The notes below the pieces were generated by a model. It was given only the letters and a program-made list of their open reading frames with translations, made no database searches and was not told the DNA's origin. 64,000 nt of DNA from the NCBI GenBank assembly GCA_036898135.1, contig CM072525.1, positions 57,397,049-57,461,048 of the forward strand, written 5' to 3'. Position numbers and translations under genes: made by a program. Source of the DNA: Oncomelania hupensis (Eukaryota; Mollusca; Gastropoda; Littorinimorpha; Pomatiopsidae). This document shows, piece by piece, positions 19,445-29,694 of the stretch (within the stretch, counting starts at the first letter, position 1; each line of letters opens with the position of its first letter).

Positions 19445-19888
19445 TTAATCAAATATATCTCTTCGTCTTTTTTTTCTCAAATGTGTATTGAGAGGTCGAT
19501 GTATCGGTTGTCGTCGCTTGTGAGGCACTCCTGGAGGTGGTGAAGATGTAGAAGAAGTAGAAGGTGAATTTATAAAATCGTGAGCTACACGCTGTACATG
19601 TTCCAATCCTCTATTTTTTAAAGAGGTAGAGATTTTCTGTCCGCCCACAACATCTCCTAAGACATCTGCGCCAAAACTAACCAGTCGTTTAGGAACCTCT
19701 CTCTTTAATACCCGTCCAAGGGTAGGTAAAACAGTGGTTCGCATGAGACTACTAAATAGACTTCCGAGGCCATGACCTCGTTGATGTCGTGACCCTGCAA
19801 AGTAAGGTAATCCTACACCTCCGCCTGCTTGCGATGTATAATAATCGAGATATATCTTTGGAGAATGATCCGCATAGGGGTGCCTCAT
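19445..19888 (-). CDS. Adenovirus pX-like basic virion protein
   Basis: 147 residues. The amino part has the GLPYFAGSRHQRGHGLGSLF motif, typical of Polinton/adintovirus proteins compared with adenovirus core protein X or pVI. Then comes an amphipathic stretch (TLGRVLKREVPKRLVSFGADVLGDVVGG). The carboxyl end is Arg/Lys-rich (HKRRQPIHRPLNTHLRKKRR), a likely DNA-binding or nuclear signal. GG-type sites (AGGG, VVGG) could be protease targets, which is inference. It lies 10 bp before the major capsid gene. Confidence 0.75.
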   Translation of the reverse strand: MRHPYADHSPKIYLDYYTSQAGGGVGLPYFAGSRHQRGHGLGSLFSSLMRTTVLPTLGRVLKREVPKRLVSFGADVLGDVVGGQKISTSLKNRGLEHVQRVAHDFINSPSTSSTSSPPPGVPHKRRQPIHRPLNTHLRKKRRRDIFD

Positions 19889-19904
19889 TTTTTTTGTGTG
19901 TGGA

Positions 19905-20699
19905 TCAAACTAGAGATCGTCGTCGCAACTGAAGTGTTAAGATGACCTCTCCACGATCAAATGGGATCAATTCTCCCGCGCCGTTTCTTATATTTACAAT
20001 AATATTATCAAAACTATTAAATTTAATCGGAACAAAATGAACATCATGATAAGTCTGAAAGACAATGTCAGAGCTAGATCCGGTCAAAGGTACCATTCTT
20101 AATAGTGGAGCCCTCGCGTCTCCCACAATACGATCCTCGGCAATATTGATATATACATATAAACACGTTAGATTGCGGTTAACGTCCGCTACATGTTCTC
20201 CATACGCATGTCTTCCTCCATGATATTTGAAATGTTTAAATCCTAACATGTCAGCCAGAGGTTCGTCCATCTTCACCTCAACATCAGTATCCAAAGTCAT
20301 CATGACTTTGTTAATGTCTTTATGATAATAAAACAACTCTCCCCATGCACCATTTTTGTCATATATAACAGGCAGTGGGCGTGAAGGCTTAAAGAGTGGT
20401 CGGATTCGACTGTTGATCCAATCCACTATTTGCTGTAGGCTATCGTAATGTCCCGACGTCACCGTAATGTGTTGAGTAGTATCTATCTGGCCAGCTTTTT
20501 TACGCGTTATTCGTAAATTCATATTGTTTGCGTTTACATTGATCCAAGACCGTGGATAAATAATTTCACACAAACCCACTTCATATGGACCTTGAAGATC
20601 CAAAGGAGGGTCTAATTTTGTAGTAAATGAAGATAAGGTATTGTCAGGATAATGCGTCATAGACGCGTTGCTAGGGAGAGTTATATAAAAACTGCTCAT
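19905..20699 (-). CDS. Minor capsid (penton-like, single jelly-roll) protein
   Basis: 264 residues. It opens SFYITLPSNASMTHYPDNTL then SSFTTKLDPPLDL and GPYEVGLCEIIYPRSWINV, the characteristic start of the Polinton minor capsid protein. Later pieces include DMLGF, RNLTCLYVYINIAEDRIVGD and FDRGEVILTLQLRRR. This protein is expected to form pentamers at capsid vertices. It ends 17 bp before the pX-like ORF and starts about 50 bp after a TATA motif at 20752. Intact. Confidence 0.9.
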   Translation of the reverse strand: MSSFYITLPSNASMTHYPDNTLSSFTTKLDPPLDLQGPYEVGLCEIIYPRSWINVNANNMNLRITRKKAGQIDTTQHITVTSGHYDSLQQIVDWINSRIRPLFKPSRPLPVIYDKNGAWGELFYYHKDINKVMMTLDTDVEVKMDEPLADMLGFKHFKYHGGRHAYGEHVADVNRNLTCLYVYINIAEDRIVGDARAPLLRMVPLTGSSSDIVFQTYHDVHFVPIKFNSFDNIIVNIRNGAGELIPFDRGEVILTLQLRRRSLV

Positions 20700-20747
20700 C
20701 TTCCTCTTGTGGGTATTTATCCTATGAGCCTTTGTAGTAGTATGTAT

Positions 20748-20797
20748 CAGTTTATAGTCCCCTCTCTTCCCGATAAGGATTTTCAGAGAGGAGCCTT
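20748..20797 (-). promoter_or_regulatory. Hairpin plus TATA block before the penton gene
   Basis: The minus strand carries CTCCTCTCT, a 17-base loop, and AGAGAGGGG (9-bp stem), followed at once by ACTATAAACTGAT. It lies in the integrase 3' region and about 50 bp upstream of the penton ATG. Nearly the same block, with the same stem and a changed loop, occurs at 33703-33753 outside the Polinton. Confidence 0.55.
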
Positions 20798-20810
20798 TGT
20801 ATCGTGTGAT

Positions 20811-21873
20811 TTAGCTTTTATACTGACCGATGTTAGATGCATCAATCCAGCTATTAAAGGCATCTGAATATCCCAACCATTTGACAAGCACTTGGCGACC
20901 TCTACGACGTAATATTTTCTCAATTTTATAGATACCGCTGTCGATCACTTTTTGTAGTTCTAATTCATAAAAAGTTCCTTGAATGAGCTGTCCATTATCG
21001 TCTCGTATTTTATATACATAAGGGAATGTTTTTAAATGTCTTTGAGCGATAGTAAACAATTCTTGTGACCATTTAGGTAAATATCCTTTATGAAACGTAC
21101 GTCTAGATTCCGCAATGCGAACTCGATCACCTACAGAAAACTTGGGTAAAGAAGATCTGACAGGCTTATTGTCCAAAACTTTGGCATATAAAGCTTCATA
21201 AACACGATGAATGTTATCTGATGTCACGAGGCGCGGCTGGGTTTTAATAGATCGATGATAGGTTGAGTTATAACTATCTAATAACTCTTGTAACACATCT
21301 ACATAACGACGTGTATTGTGATGCGTAAAATATCGATACATTTTTCCTTTTAATGTACGATTAAATCGTTCTACCACGGCTGCTTTAATGTCCTCATTTT
21401 CTGAAGTAAAATGATGAATTTTGTTTTTCTTTAAAAACATTTGAAATGGTTTATTTTTAAATTCTGTTCCTTTATCGGTTTGTAAGTGACGTGGAGACTT
21501 TGGGCTTTGTCGTAAAATGTCAGCAAAAGCCTCGATTAAAGCAGCGCTCGTTTTATTTTTGAGTGCGCGAGCATAAGCTACTTTAGAAAACACATCAATG
21601 ACTGTTAAAATATAGCGATGACCCGAGTTGACGTTTTTAAAGCGAGATAAGTCACACAAGTCTGCTTGCCACTGATCATAGGGTCCAGAGACGACGATGG
21701 ATCGTCGAAGAAACTTTTGTCGGGTAGGATGATGCAGAGTGTACGTATCTTGCTGTTGAAGCCATTGCTTTAATCGGGGTTTGTGTTGAGGCAAAGTCGA
21801 GGCATGACGTAAATAGGCGCTGGCTCCGCTGTAGGCCCCTGGGTAGGCTGGATGAAAATATTATTTTTTCCAT
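20811..21873 (-). pseudogene. Polinton integrase (rve family) with chromodomain, one-base frame break at the start
   Basis: The main frame (20811-21860) has no ATG before the core. An ATG at 21873 opens the typical MEKIIF start, but a one-base length change in the A run at 21855-21858 (plus strand) puts it out of frame. Counting from 21794, the catalytic acids are D45 (QADLCDLS), D107 (QTDKGTEF) and E142 (VVERFNRTLK), a D-x34-E spacing. A carboxyl chromodomain follows (YKIEKILRRRGRQVLVKWLG, then SWIDASNI). It would join element ends to host DNA with a 6-bp stagger, as seen here. The break may be a mutation or an assembly error. Confidence 0.85.
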
Positions 21874-21880
21874 ATAGATT

Positions 21881-22666
21881 CTATGGACTTTTGGGCTGCA
21901 TGTTGTCGTTTTCGAGCCATGATTCCCAAGCCAAAGCTTTTTTGAGTGTTTTTTTGGCTTGTTTCTTTTTCTTTTTGGTTGAACTTTTGGAGGTATCATT
22001 GTCATCAAACATAGATGATGGAGAGGGTGGTGGTGTAGCCCTGATGTCGTCAGCAAACACTTGATGATACCGTTGAATATTTCCTAAATATTGACGAGGG
22101 ATGTTGGTTTGTTTTAAACCTTGGGCAAAAACACGCCAGCCCGCAGGGGGTGGTAGCAACTGTCTCGCTTTGGTCGAATGTAAAACATCATGAACTAGAT
22201 CTACGATATTTGTGTTAGGAATGATGTTGTCCTGCCACACCAGATTGCCCTGACTGGTATATGTCATCACATCATTGTCTTTTAAATGCTGCATCAATTT
22301 ACGCCCTTTGCTACGAAGACTAGCGGGAAGGCTATGAACCACTTCTTCGGTCATATCAGCTAGTGTTGCTGGTGTTGAGAGTGACGCTGCTGCTGACGCT
22401 GTTGCTGTATCTATGGATGTAGATGGTTGAGACTGATAGTGATACTGATCTTGATAAGAAAGATATCGTTGCAGTAGTTGTTGATACGCTCGCAGTTTTT
22501 GTTCCGTATTGAGTGAAGTCGATTGTAATATAATAGTCATTTGTTGATCCAAATCACTCAGCTGATTTACAAGAGGGGGCGTAGGAGGCTCCGGTCGCAA
22601 TGGTGTTGATGAAGGTGTCATGTTGTCACTCGCTGGAACGAGTTTCATTTTGATGGCGTGTTGCAT
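21881..22666 (-). CDS. Conserved Polinton protein of unknown function
   Basis: 261 residues from ATG at 22666; the frame extends to 22696 but starts with GTG there. It contains Ser/Thr/Pro-rich stretches and a folded-looking middle: VVHSLPASLRSKGRKLMQHL, NLVWQDN, TNIVDLVHDVL and PPPAGWRVFAQGLKQTNIP. This 'P-x-(T)NI-DL ... GW-FA ... N-P' series is familiar from uncharacterised Polinton-encoded proteins. The carboxyl end is Lys-rich (STKKKKKQAKKTLKKALAWE). It begins one base after the preceding gene stops. A structural or virion role is possible but not shown. Confidence 0.7.
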   Translation of the reverse strand: MQHAIKMKLVPASDNMTPSSTPLRPEPPTPPLVNQLSDLDQQMTIILQSTSLNTEQKLRAYQQLLQRYLSYQDQYHYQSQPSTSIDTATASAAASLSTPATLADMTEEVVHSLPASLRSKGRKLMQHLKDNDVMTYTSQGNLVWQDNIIPNTNIVDLVHDVLHSTKARQLLPPPAGWRVFAQGLKQTNIPRQYLGNIQRYHQVFADDIRATPPPSPSSMFDDNDTSKSSTKKKKKQAKKTLKKALAWESWLENDNMQPKSP

Positions 22667-22667
22667 T

Positions 22668-23003
22668 TTATTGTTGTGGTTGTGGAAATAAACCACCTAG
22701 TAGTTGTGTAGCTAATGGTAGCAGCAGTTGTAGAAATCCTCCTTTTTGTATTAATTTTTGTCGTTTGGCTGTGTTTGATTTAGGCGCTATCAAACGGCGA
22801 AGCTTGTGCTTGTGACGAGCCCATCGTTGTTTCTGACCACGCGATAGTTTAACATGTCCTTTAAGTACATTATGTACCATCTCACAAAAACAGTTAATAA
22901 CACGAGGTTTTTTCAACAGTTGTTGGCGCTGATGTTTTTTTTTAGCGCGTAATAACGGAATCAAAGGTTTAAGTCGAGTCTGAGCACGATGTGTCTTCGC
23001 CAT
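22668..23003 (-). CDS. Small basic Polinton protein with hydrophobic tail
   Basis: 111 residues, strongly basic. The conserved-looking core is KKPRVINCFCEMVHNVLKG, followed by HVKLSRGQKQRWARHKHKL and then QKGGFLQLLLPLATQLLGGL, a GG-led amphipathic or membrane-active tail. Such QKGGFL tails are seen in Polinton small proteins and recall adenovirus minor capsid proteins cleaved after GG. Homology is uncertain. It has a TATA box at about 23050. Confidence 0.65.
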   Translation of the reverse strand: MAKTHRAQTRLKPLIPLLRAKKKHQRQQLLKKPRVINCFCEMVHNVLKGHVKLSRGQKQRWARHKHKLRRLIAPKSNTAKRQKLIQKGGFLQLLLPLATQLLGGLFPQPQQ

Positions 23004-23041
23004 GATAGTCTTTTTTCATCTGAATGTCTGATAACAGATAA

Positions 23042-23062
23042 CACCTGTTTTATATATTGTTT
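23042..23062 (-). promoter_or_regulatory. TATA box for the small basic protein gene
   Basis: Minus-strand ATATATAAAACAGGTG, about 45 bp before ATG 23003, overlapping the ATPase stop region. Confidence 0.5.
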
Positions 23063-23691
23063 TTAGGAATATAGACGATCGGATGTGGATCAAAAACATG
23101 AGTGCGCACACGATAGGTTTCAGGAGTTTGTTGTTTAAAATCTAAAAAGAGGTATCCGTAAGCCTCTCGGGTTGCATCTTGATAGGCCTCACGTAAAAAA
23201 TGATGTCGTTTAGGAAAAGTTTGCATAGCCAAGTGTAAAATTTGATCCGCAGATCGTGGATTTTTACCCAACCACAAATAATGTGCATTTAACGAAATCG
23301 TCCGATGATGTTTGCTAGTATGAAATATATTTTGCACCATATAAGCCATACTTATATTTCCGTGATGACATTTTTTAATAAAAAATTCAGCCACACGCTG
23401 TTCCATCACAGGATTATCCATATGATCGTCGACCACCAATAAGGTTGCAATAGTCGAATCAAAGTCCACTCCATCTAAACTTTCTACAAAATCAATAGAT
23501 ACGGGACTTGTCTCTCGTAGCTGTCCAAATAAGTCTTGATATTGATGATAGACATACACCACTTTTTTAATAGGCGGTTGAATGTGAGTTTTACAATGTT
23601 GAATCAATTGTGCAATAAAAAATGTTTTACCACAGCCAGAAGGACCCGCGAGAAGGATCGAGAACGGATGTTGTAAAAAACGCACATCCAT
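23050..23691 (-). CDS. DNA-packaging ATPase (FtsK/HerA-A32 type)
   Basis: 213 residues. Walker A is GPSGCGKT at 16-23 and Walker B TLLVVDD at 83-89. YMVQNIF near 138 may be the sensor region, and the segment ISLNAHYLWLGKNPR follows. Length and motifs match the Polinton packaging ATPase, which should pump the genome into the capsid. It starts 40 bp after the polB stop. Intact. Confidence 0.92.
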   Translation of the reverse strand: MDVRFLQHPFSILLAGPSGCGKTFFIAQLIQHCKTHIQPPIKKVVYVYHQYQDLFGQLRETSPVSIDFVESLDGVDFDSTIATLLVVDDHMDNPVMEQRVAEFFIKKCHHGNISMAYMVQNIFHTSKHHRTISLNAHYLWLGKNPRSADQILHLAMQTFPKRHHFLREAYQDATREAYGYLFLDFKQQTPETYRVRTHVFDPHPIVYIPKNNI

Positions 23692-23733
23692 GATATGTCA
23701 CTCTATCAATGTCAAACAAAAACAAAAAAAAAG

Positions 23734-24717
23734 TTAGAGATCAAGTGGTATGGTAGAGACACCGTCTGACAGTACTTTTCTTTTAGTGTAGAGATATGAT
23801 AAACCTCTTTTGGGTTGGATATAAGTTCGCATCACATTTTGTGCGTCAAGACGAAAACCTCGATTAACCACATGATGTGGCGTTTGTGCCGTTAGCACGG
23901 TTTGAAAGTTGGCTATGGTTAATGGATTGCACCTTTTTTGCACGCCTTTGCAAGACACCTTAGTGGTTGTATGCGTGCTACATGCGTAGCTTTTGGGTGC
24001 CAAAGAGATAATTTTATCAGCTTTGGCTTCCAGCTTCCATAAACCGGGCTCTCGCGTTTGGTGTTTATGTGCTGCAACACAGCATGGGGGTGGTGATGAT
24101 GATAGTGGTGGTGATGGTTGTCCCGGCAGCAGCGGCGGCGACGGCGACGGTGGCGTGCGGGTTGCGGCGAGCGGCAAAAAAGATAGGAGGCGGCCGGCAG
24201 GGGGTCCGGCGGCAGGCGATAGCGATGGCGACGTTGATGATGAAGATGCTGATGATGATGGCCCCGACGGTGGTCTCGACGATGGTTCCGATGATGGTCC
24301 CTGCAGAGATGATGTTGATGGTAGAGGCGTTGGTGTCGATAGTGATGGTGGTAGACTGGCGTTGTTTTTATGCGTTTGGCAATATTGAGTAGGCAACCAT
24401 TCGTCCCGATGTTTGTTGAAGTGATCCCTCCGATCGGGACGAATGACGTCTTCTAAAGTGTCACCACTTAATGCCAAATACAGTGAGTCGGTGTCGCAGG
24501 TGATGAGTTGATAGTCGCATCGTTCAACGTAAAAGTCGATAAAGTGGTAGTAGAATTGCAAAAGCTTGAGTTTTGCGTACCCGTACACAAATAATCCGAT
24601 GTGTAGAGGTAGATTTTGGTCGATGCTGGTCAATCGGCACTCTACCTCGTAATAATCATTTTGTACGGGTACGCATCTTTTAAATCGTGGATCGTGAATG
24701 TTTAGTCGTTCACACAT
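23734..24717 (-). pseudogene. polB: polB piece 4: motif C and carboxyl end
   Basis: Holds PRFKRCVPVQNDYYEVECRL, LFVYGYAKLKLLQFYYHFID and motif C (LITCDTDSLYLALSG) with its catalytic Asp pair, then the thumb-like end KRGLSYLYTKRKVL. Between them lies a ~100-residue Ser/Pro tract (about 24070-24390) made of CCnTCn-type repeats, much longer than I would expect at this loop. Confidence 0.85.
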
Positions 24718-24895
24718 GCGCGCACACGTGCATGCGTATGATTTTATCGTTGCACGGACATGATATTATCGATGCACGGGTTGTGTGTTTTGTTTTCAAT
24801 GCATTTTATTGTATTTTGTCGTGCACTTTAAAAAATTTGATCGTGCAGTGTATTAAAAATGGGCGTGCATAGTATTAAAAATGCGTGCACATGAT
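24718..24895. other. AT-rich segment replacing polB motif B
   Basis: On the minus strand polB ends AAGCTCGTG|GTGAGTC, a perfect splice-donor context, followed by T runs and repeated GTGCACG/GTGCATG words. No good acceptor with a pyrimidine tract is visible before coding resumes near 24717, and the K-x-x-x-N-S-x-x-G motif is not found. It may be an intron with lost sequence or an insertion-deletion. Confidence 0.5.
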
Positions 24896-25690
24896 AAAAA
24901 AAAAAAGACTCACCACGAGTTTGTAAGCTGCGGCGATGATGGCCTTGTCGTCATCCAAGTCTGCTTCTCGTCGGGCGCTGGTCACCTTGTCTGTGAATTT
25001 TTGGAAGCAGGGCTGTTTGTTGTATTGAATCACCTGATGGATTTTGGTGACTCGTAGCCCTTGTTGCAAATACCACTGGAGTAGGGGGGTTATAAGCAAT
25101 ATTTTTTCTCCACGAAAACTGGAAATGAGGGAGCGTTGTGGTTGTTTCAAGAAGCCATGAGCTTCCGCAAACGCCTTCATGTGAGGACCGATGTCATTTC
25201 GGCCGATGTTGGTGTTTTTGAAGATTGGTGGAAATTCTTCAAATCGAGGTTTGAGTTGATCCGGAACCTCAATATCAACTTCCACGAATCCAAACATGGC
25301 CCCAGTCCTCACATGCTCCAAGATCTCCGTTTCGGTCATGCCCCCACTGTAAAAGGCGGGTCCAGACTCAACTCGAGGCGCCCAATGTGCTACTTCTTTC
25401 TTGTTTTTCTTTCTATAATCTTGCCATTGACACTCTCGCATGATGCGTAGATTGACGCCGATTTTTTGTAGATATGCATCTTTTTCCTGTGTGTCGTCGG
25501 CTCTCTTCTTTTTTAGGTCGGGGTCCAAATTTTGTGTTAGTCGGCAATCATGCCCGTGCCAATAACAGCCGTGAAATTGAAATGCCGTGTTTGATTTTTG
25601 GTCCCAACCATCCACGGGAAGCTTTCTTCCTCCTAGCCTTTTTTCTACTCCATACCTTTCAAAGAGATTTTTAAAGTATGTAATGGTCAA
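24896..25690 (-). pseudogene. polB: polB piece 3: palm region before motif B
   Basis: Reads LFERYGVEKRLGGRKLPVDG, FQFHGCYWHGHDC, GFVEVDIEVP, FKNTNIGRNDIGPHMKAFAE and ends DDDKAIIAAAYKLV, directly before the expected motif B. The HGHDC motif is typical of Polinton polymerases. Confidence 0.85.
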
Positions 25691-26010
25691 CATCTGTTTC
25701 AATTTTTACATGATGTTGGTTTGTTCTATCGCATATAAATTGTATCGACATGTTTTGTTTAGTTTGGATTTTATTAGGACTGAATTTAGTGATTTGATTG
25801 AAGAAAGAGAATATATTTTTAATACATCAGTTTTAAAGAAGTCTCTTAAAGAGGTGTCATGTGAAAGTTTGTTTGTGTATTTAAGAGTAACAGGCTTGTT
25901 TTTTAAGACTTAAATCATTTTATAATATTTTAAGATAACGTCTCTCTGGTCCTGATTTGGCTCGGAAGAGTCCGCTGGACCTAAAGCAATAACCTTGTAT
26001 TGTATTGTAC
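25691..26010 (+). mobile_element. 5'-truncated LINE fragment inside polB
   Basis: Plus-strand reading gives a LINE ORF2 carboxyl end (SLDFIRTEFSDLIEEREYIF, LFVYLRVTGLFFKT and stop at ~25912). The 3' tail TTTGGCTCGGAAGAGTCCGC follows, with TGGACCTAAAGCAATAA. An almost identical tail sits at 54501-54570. It interrupts polB in antisense. The edges are approximate and I could not define a target duplication. Confidence 0.75.
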
Positions 26011-27327
26011 TCCCCTATTATATTGGTGTTGGATGTCTCTCTTTTCTTTAGCTGCTATATATTCTAACCATTCTAAACAAATCTTACTCTGTCGATTTTT
26101 CTTCCAATCTAAATAAAATCCCTCTTCTGCCTTTCTTCTCAAATAAAACCCTACCGGCATAGGTTCTGACATACATTTCAGATATAGGCTATTTGCATCA
26201 TACCCCTCAATGGTCTTGCAGAGTTTTGGAGAAACGATGTTGGGGTCCGCCGATCTGATGTAGGTGACATCTTTTTCATGGTATCTATGAAAAACAATGG
26301 CTGGACCACCACACACCGAATCCCGCATTGTATAATACATATCTTTATCCTGCTCATCACAAAGCGCAAAAAAATTGCGGCAACTTGAGTGCAAAAAGCG
26401 ATCTGTTAGCCCTGGTAGTGTCACGCCGTCATAGAACATGTCTAAACCCAAGTCTTGAAAAAAATGCGTCTGCTTTTCAATAGCTTCTAAAAATGGCACA
26501 CAGTCCATGTTATTGTAATGTATGAGCCATTCTCGTAATGTGCTCATCTTTTGGGCATCCCATTCCACTTGACAGCTTTGATACTCCTCTTCCGTGATTG
26601 TACTTTTGGTTAGATCACTAAAAAAGGCCTCTCTGGGAGGTAGCTGTGGCTCATCCAATTTGTCCAGTGATGTGATATATTGATAAGGAAAAAATGATTT
26701 CTGTAGAGAGCACTTGTAGGCTGCTAAATATTGGCGATAAGAAAAACCAGGCGCCAAATAATTGGTGATGTCTAGAAATCTTAATTTAGCGTTCGAAAGA
26801 ACCAAAAACTGTTTCCCTTTTTTGATCATCCGATTTTTGGAGGTTGGTTTTGTTTTCTTCTTTTGTTTTTTCCACAAAGACGCCTTTTTTCTCTTTCTTC
26901 CTTCTGGTGTTATTTCTTCTTCTTCTTCTTCATCATCCTCTTCTTCTGTTTCCTCCTCATCCTCATCTTCATCCTCATCTTCAGCATCATCCTCTTTCTC
27001 CTTATTTAGGTTCACGCCAGGGTCGGGCTCAGTTTCACAAAAATATTTAGCCAAATACGGTTTCAAAACATTTAAGTCGTATTTCCCGCTCGAAAACCCA
27101 ATCACAGGGATGCTTTCAATAAATGTGGATAATCGATCTTTAAGATCATTGAGTGGGTGAAATTCAACATGTTCATCAGTTTCGGCAATCGCTTCTAAAC
27201 GCTTCTTGATTTTTTTAAAGACAGGTTTGGCTACCTCTTTTAGAATGGAATGTGAGGCTTTTTGGATGGTGTATAGTGCCTCTATGGTTTCACGCACCAA
27301 CTCTTCCGGGTTTCCTGTGGTGATGAA
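26011..27327 (-). pseudogene. polB: polB piece 2: exonuclease II/III and motif A
   Basis: From the LTR-X edge it reads TTGNPEELVRE, IPVIGFSSGKYDLNVLKPYL (exonuclease II-like), FLDITNYLAPGFSYRQYLAA, IHYNNMDCVPFLEAIEKQT and motif A as EGYDANSLYLKCMSEPMPVG. A ~45-residue Asp/Glu tract followed by Lys-rich sequence (about 26880-27010) is inserted in the exonuclease domain. Confidence 0.87.
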
Positions 27328-28869
27328 TGTCACGTGGGGTTTATGGGCTCTGCACAATGGAATTATGGACCCTCACGTTTATTCGGTGGGAACTGCTAGT
27401 AAGTCACCCTATGAATTACTTTAATAAATTTATTTGTTTAGCTCGTTCTGTGTTAAGGTTGGGGTACAGAAATAGATAGAAAAATGGTAAAAGAATACTG
27501 TCACACTAGCTTTCACACGGCTATGAATCATATGTAGTCCAGCCACTTGATAACAGTTAAAATCACACATTTATTTCTTGTACTCTATACAAGATTCTCT
27601 AAGTACTACTCTAACTTAAAAAGTCTCAGTCACTGCTAATAGTTCGATCGCTGATAGTCTAGGCAGCTGTTATATCTTCCTCGGGCACTTGCTATAATAT
27701 TTCATGTAGATTTGGACTACTGTGGTCCGTTTTACAGTTTCTGAAGAGTTGGACTACTGTGGTCCTGCTATGATCAGTTTAAGTGCACTTTCGGAGAATA
27801 CACTTAACTTTCTGATGGTGCGGTCGAAGTCCTTCTGTGAGGTAGCTTCTGGTACACCTTTGTAGTTGTGTAGTTGGGTTCCCTTGCCACGCTGTGGGGT
27901 CTGACAGGGTGTTTCTTCTGGTAGCTCTTTCCGTCTTGTGCGGTAGAGTCTCCTCAACCAACTAGTCGTTTCTGTGGAGTGTGGCACACAGGATAGCTCG
28001 GGATAGCTCGGGATAGCTCGCCTGCTCGTCTGTAATATAAGAGACGAAATTCTGCACAACCCTGAATAATCGGTTTGTGCAGAGCGTCTCACTGAAAGCC
28101 AAGTAGCCCTCAGTGATAGCTCCACATCTCTATACATAAGCGACGAACATTCTGCTACTTCCGGGTTCCACTGGAATCTCACTCTAAATTCCTATACATA
28201 CATAAATATCAATCGTGTCTAACTATACACATACAGAATTAATAATATTATAAACATTCAGTGGTACAGCCACTGGTCTGCAAACATACATATAAGTTAA
28301 ACAACAGTGGTTCCGTACGGGATACAACATGGCGGCGCAACCGGTCGTGTTTCACCTCGTGGTAGGCTCTTCCACGTGGTCCCGCAAATTCGGATTAATA
28401 ATTCACATTTATGCATAGCAAATTCTTCAAACATAATTTCAACAATAATACAAATATATCACGATGAAACAGAAGGGTGTTCATTTACCTGTTTGACAAG
28501 TTCAGGCCCGTGATGACTTGAGAGAATTCTAAGATTTCTAAGTCCTGCTTCCTGGTCTATGAGTGTAGAGATTTCTCTAGCTGTGGAGATGTTGACTCTA
28601 CCTCGTCTCACACACGACTGATTCAAACTGTCTTAGGTTTTGACACATTCAAAACTGCTCTACCCACTGGGCCTGCTCTGATTGGTTAAAACGGTCCGAT
28701 TCAAAGCTCAAGTGCTGACTCACTGCGCTAGCGTGGGTCGGGCTCGCGGTGTGTGGTCTGCTGTGTAATTTAATTGCTGCTGTGTAATAGTCTAACTTCT
28801 CTACTGTTACAAATACTACACATGGCTAAATAGTCAACAAGCAGAGTTAAAACTAGCCAATTCGTGACA
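27328..28869 (-). mobile_element. LTR-X copy 2 (solo LTR) inserted in polB
   Basis: 1,542 bp. On the minus strand it runs from TGTCACGAATTGGCTAG to CCCCACGTGACA, with the exact 5-bp duplication ATGAA on both sides (27323-27327, 28870-28874). The reading frame of polB is in register on the two sides. It aligns along its length with 13090-14385 plus 31959-32137, including AAATAAATGTGTGATTTTAAC, AAGTGGCTGGACTAC, TTCATAGGGTGA and CATTGTGCAGAGCCCA. No internal coding region, so probably a solo LTR. Confidence 0.88.
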
Positions 28870-28874
28870 ATGAA

Positions 28875-29694
28875 ACATTGTGGTTCTGTAAATCCGGGTA
28901 CATTGCTACATATACTGATGGAAAGCGGTACATGCTGTTCTAAAAATGTTAATTGTGTAGGGTTATCCTGGATATTTGGTGTATTGGGAAAATACGTCTC
29001 TATATCATATACAATTCTATAGGGATGAAACTGCAGTTGTAGTGGCAATTTTATGTTTTCATCATCTAATCTCTGTCTTAGTGTGGGTGGCAGTTTATAG
29101 ATTCCTCCTGGAAATTTTTCACGGGTTTGAGCCCCTTTACATTTCACAAAATGATCACACAATCCCCCTGATACTCTAAAATGTCGATCACATTTACTGC
29201 AGCTATAAGTCTTTGCATATACATTCAAGTTTTTAATATATGAAAAATGATTTTGAAACTGGTTAATATATAGTGTCTCGGAGTATCTGGTTAACGAGCG
29301 TCTCACTAATTGCGCTGTAGGTAACTCGGATTCTTCTTCTTTTTGCAGACTAAAGATAGTCACATTGACTTCAAAATGTTTCTCAAATCGGTCTAGGTCT
29401 TCTAGTTTTACACCTTCAAATGTTTTGGGATCACCCAGAGGTAAAAAACTATTAAATAGTGTCTTTGCACTTCGTTCACACTTTTGTGGATTCGCTCCTC
29501 TTTTTACCGCTAAACAGCGAAATAAACACAAGTTGTCTTTAATAGGATAACGAGGATCACAGTTCACAAGAGAAATAAGTCCTTGATTTTGCACTAAAAA
29601 TAATGGAAAATCGGCGGGTGGAGCTCCCAAAAGACGATGTTGACGTTTAAATACAAAAAATTCAATATTGGTGATCCACTCCAGAGTCCATTCT
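28875..29694 (-). pseudogene. polB: polB piece 1, exon 2: amino region to exonuclease I
   Basis: Starts at the predicted acceptor (TTTTATTTTGCAG at 29695) with EWTLEWITNIEFFVFKR. It then has NCDPRYPIKDNLCLFRCLA, a zinc finger CSKCDRHFRVSGGLCDHFVKC-type C2H2/C array, and exonuclease I RIVYDIETYFPN. It ends where LTR-X is inserted. Confidence 0.87.

Noticed and set aside
23993..24392. Plus-strand Asp/Gly- and Met/Val-rich frames
   Set aside because: Antisense of the Ser/Pro tract in polB.
26762..27160. Plus-strand Ser-rich frame
   Set aside because: Antisense of the acidic tract in polB.
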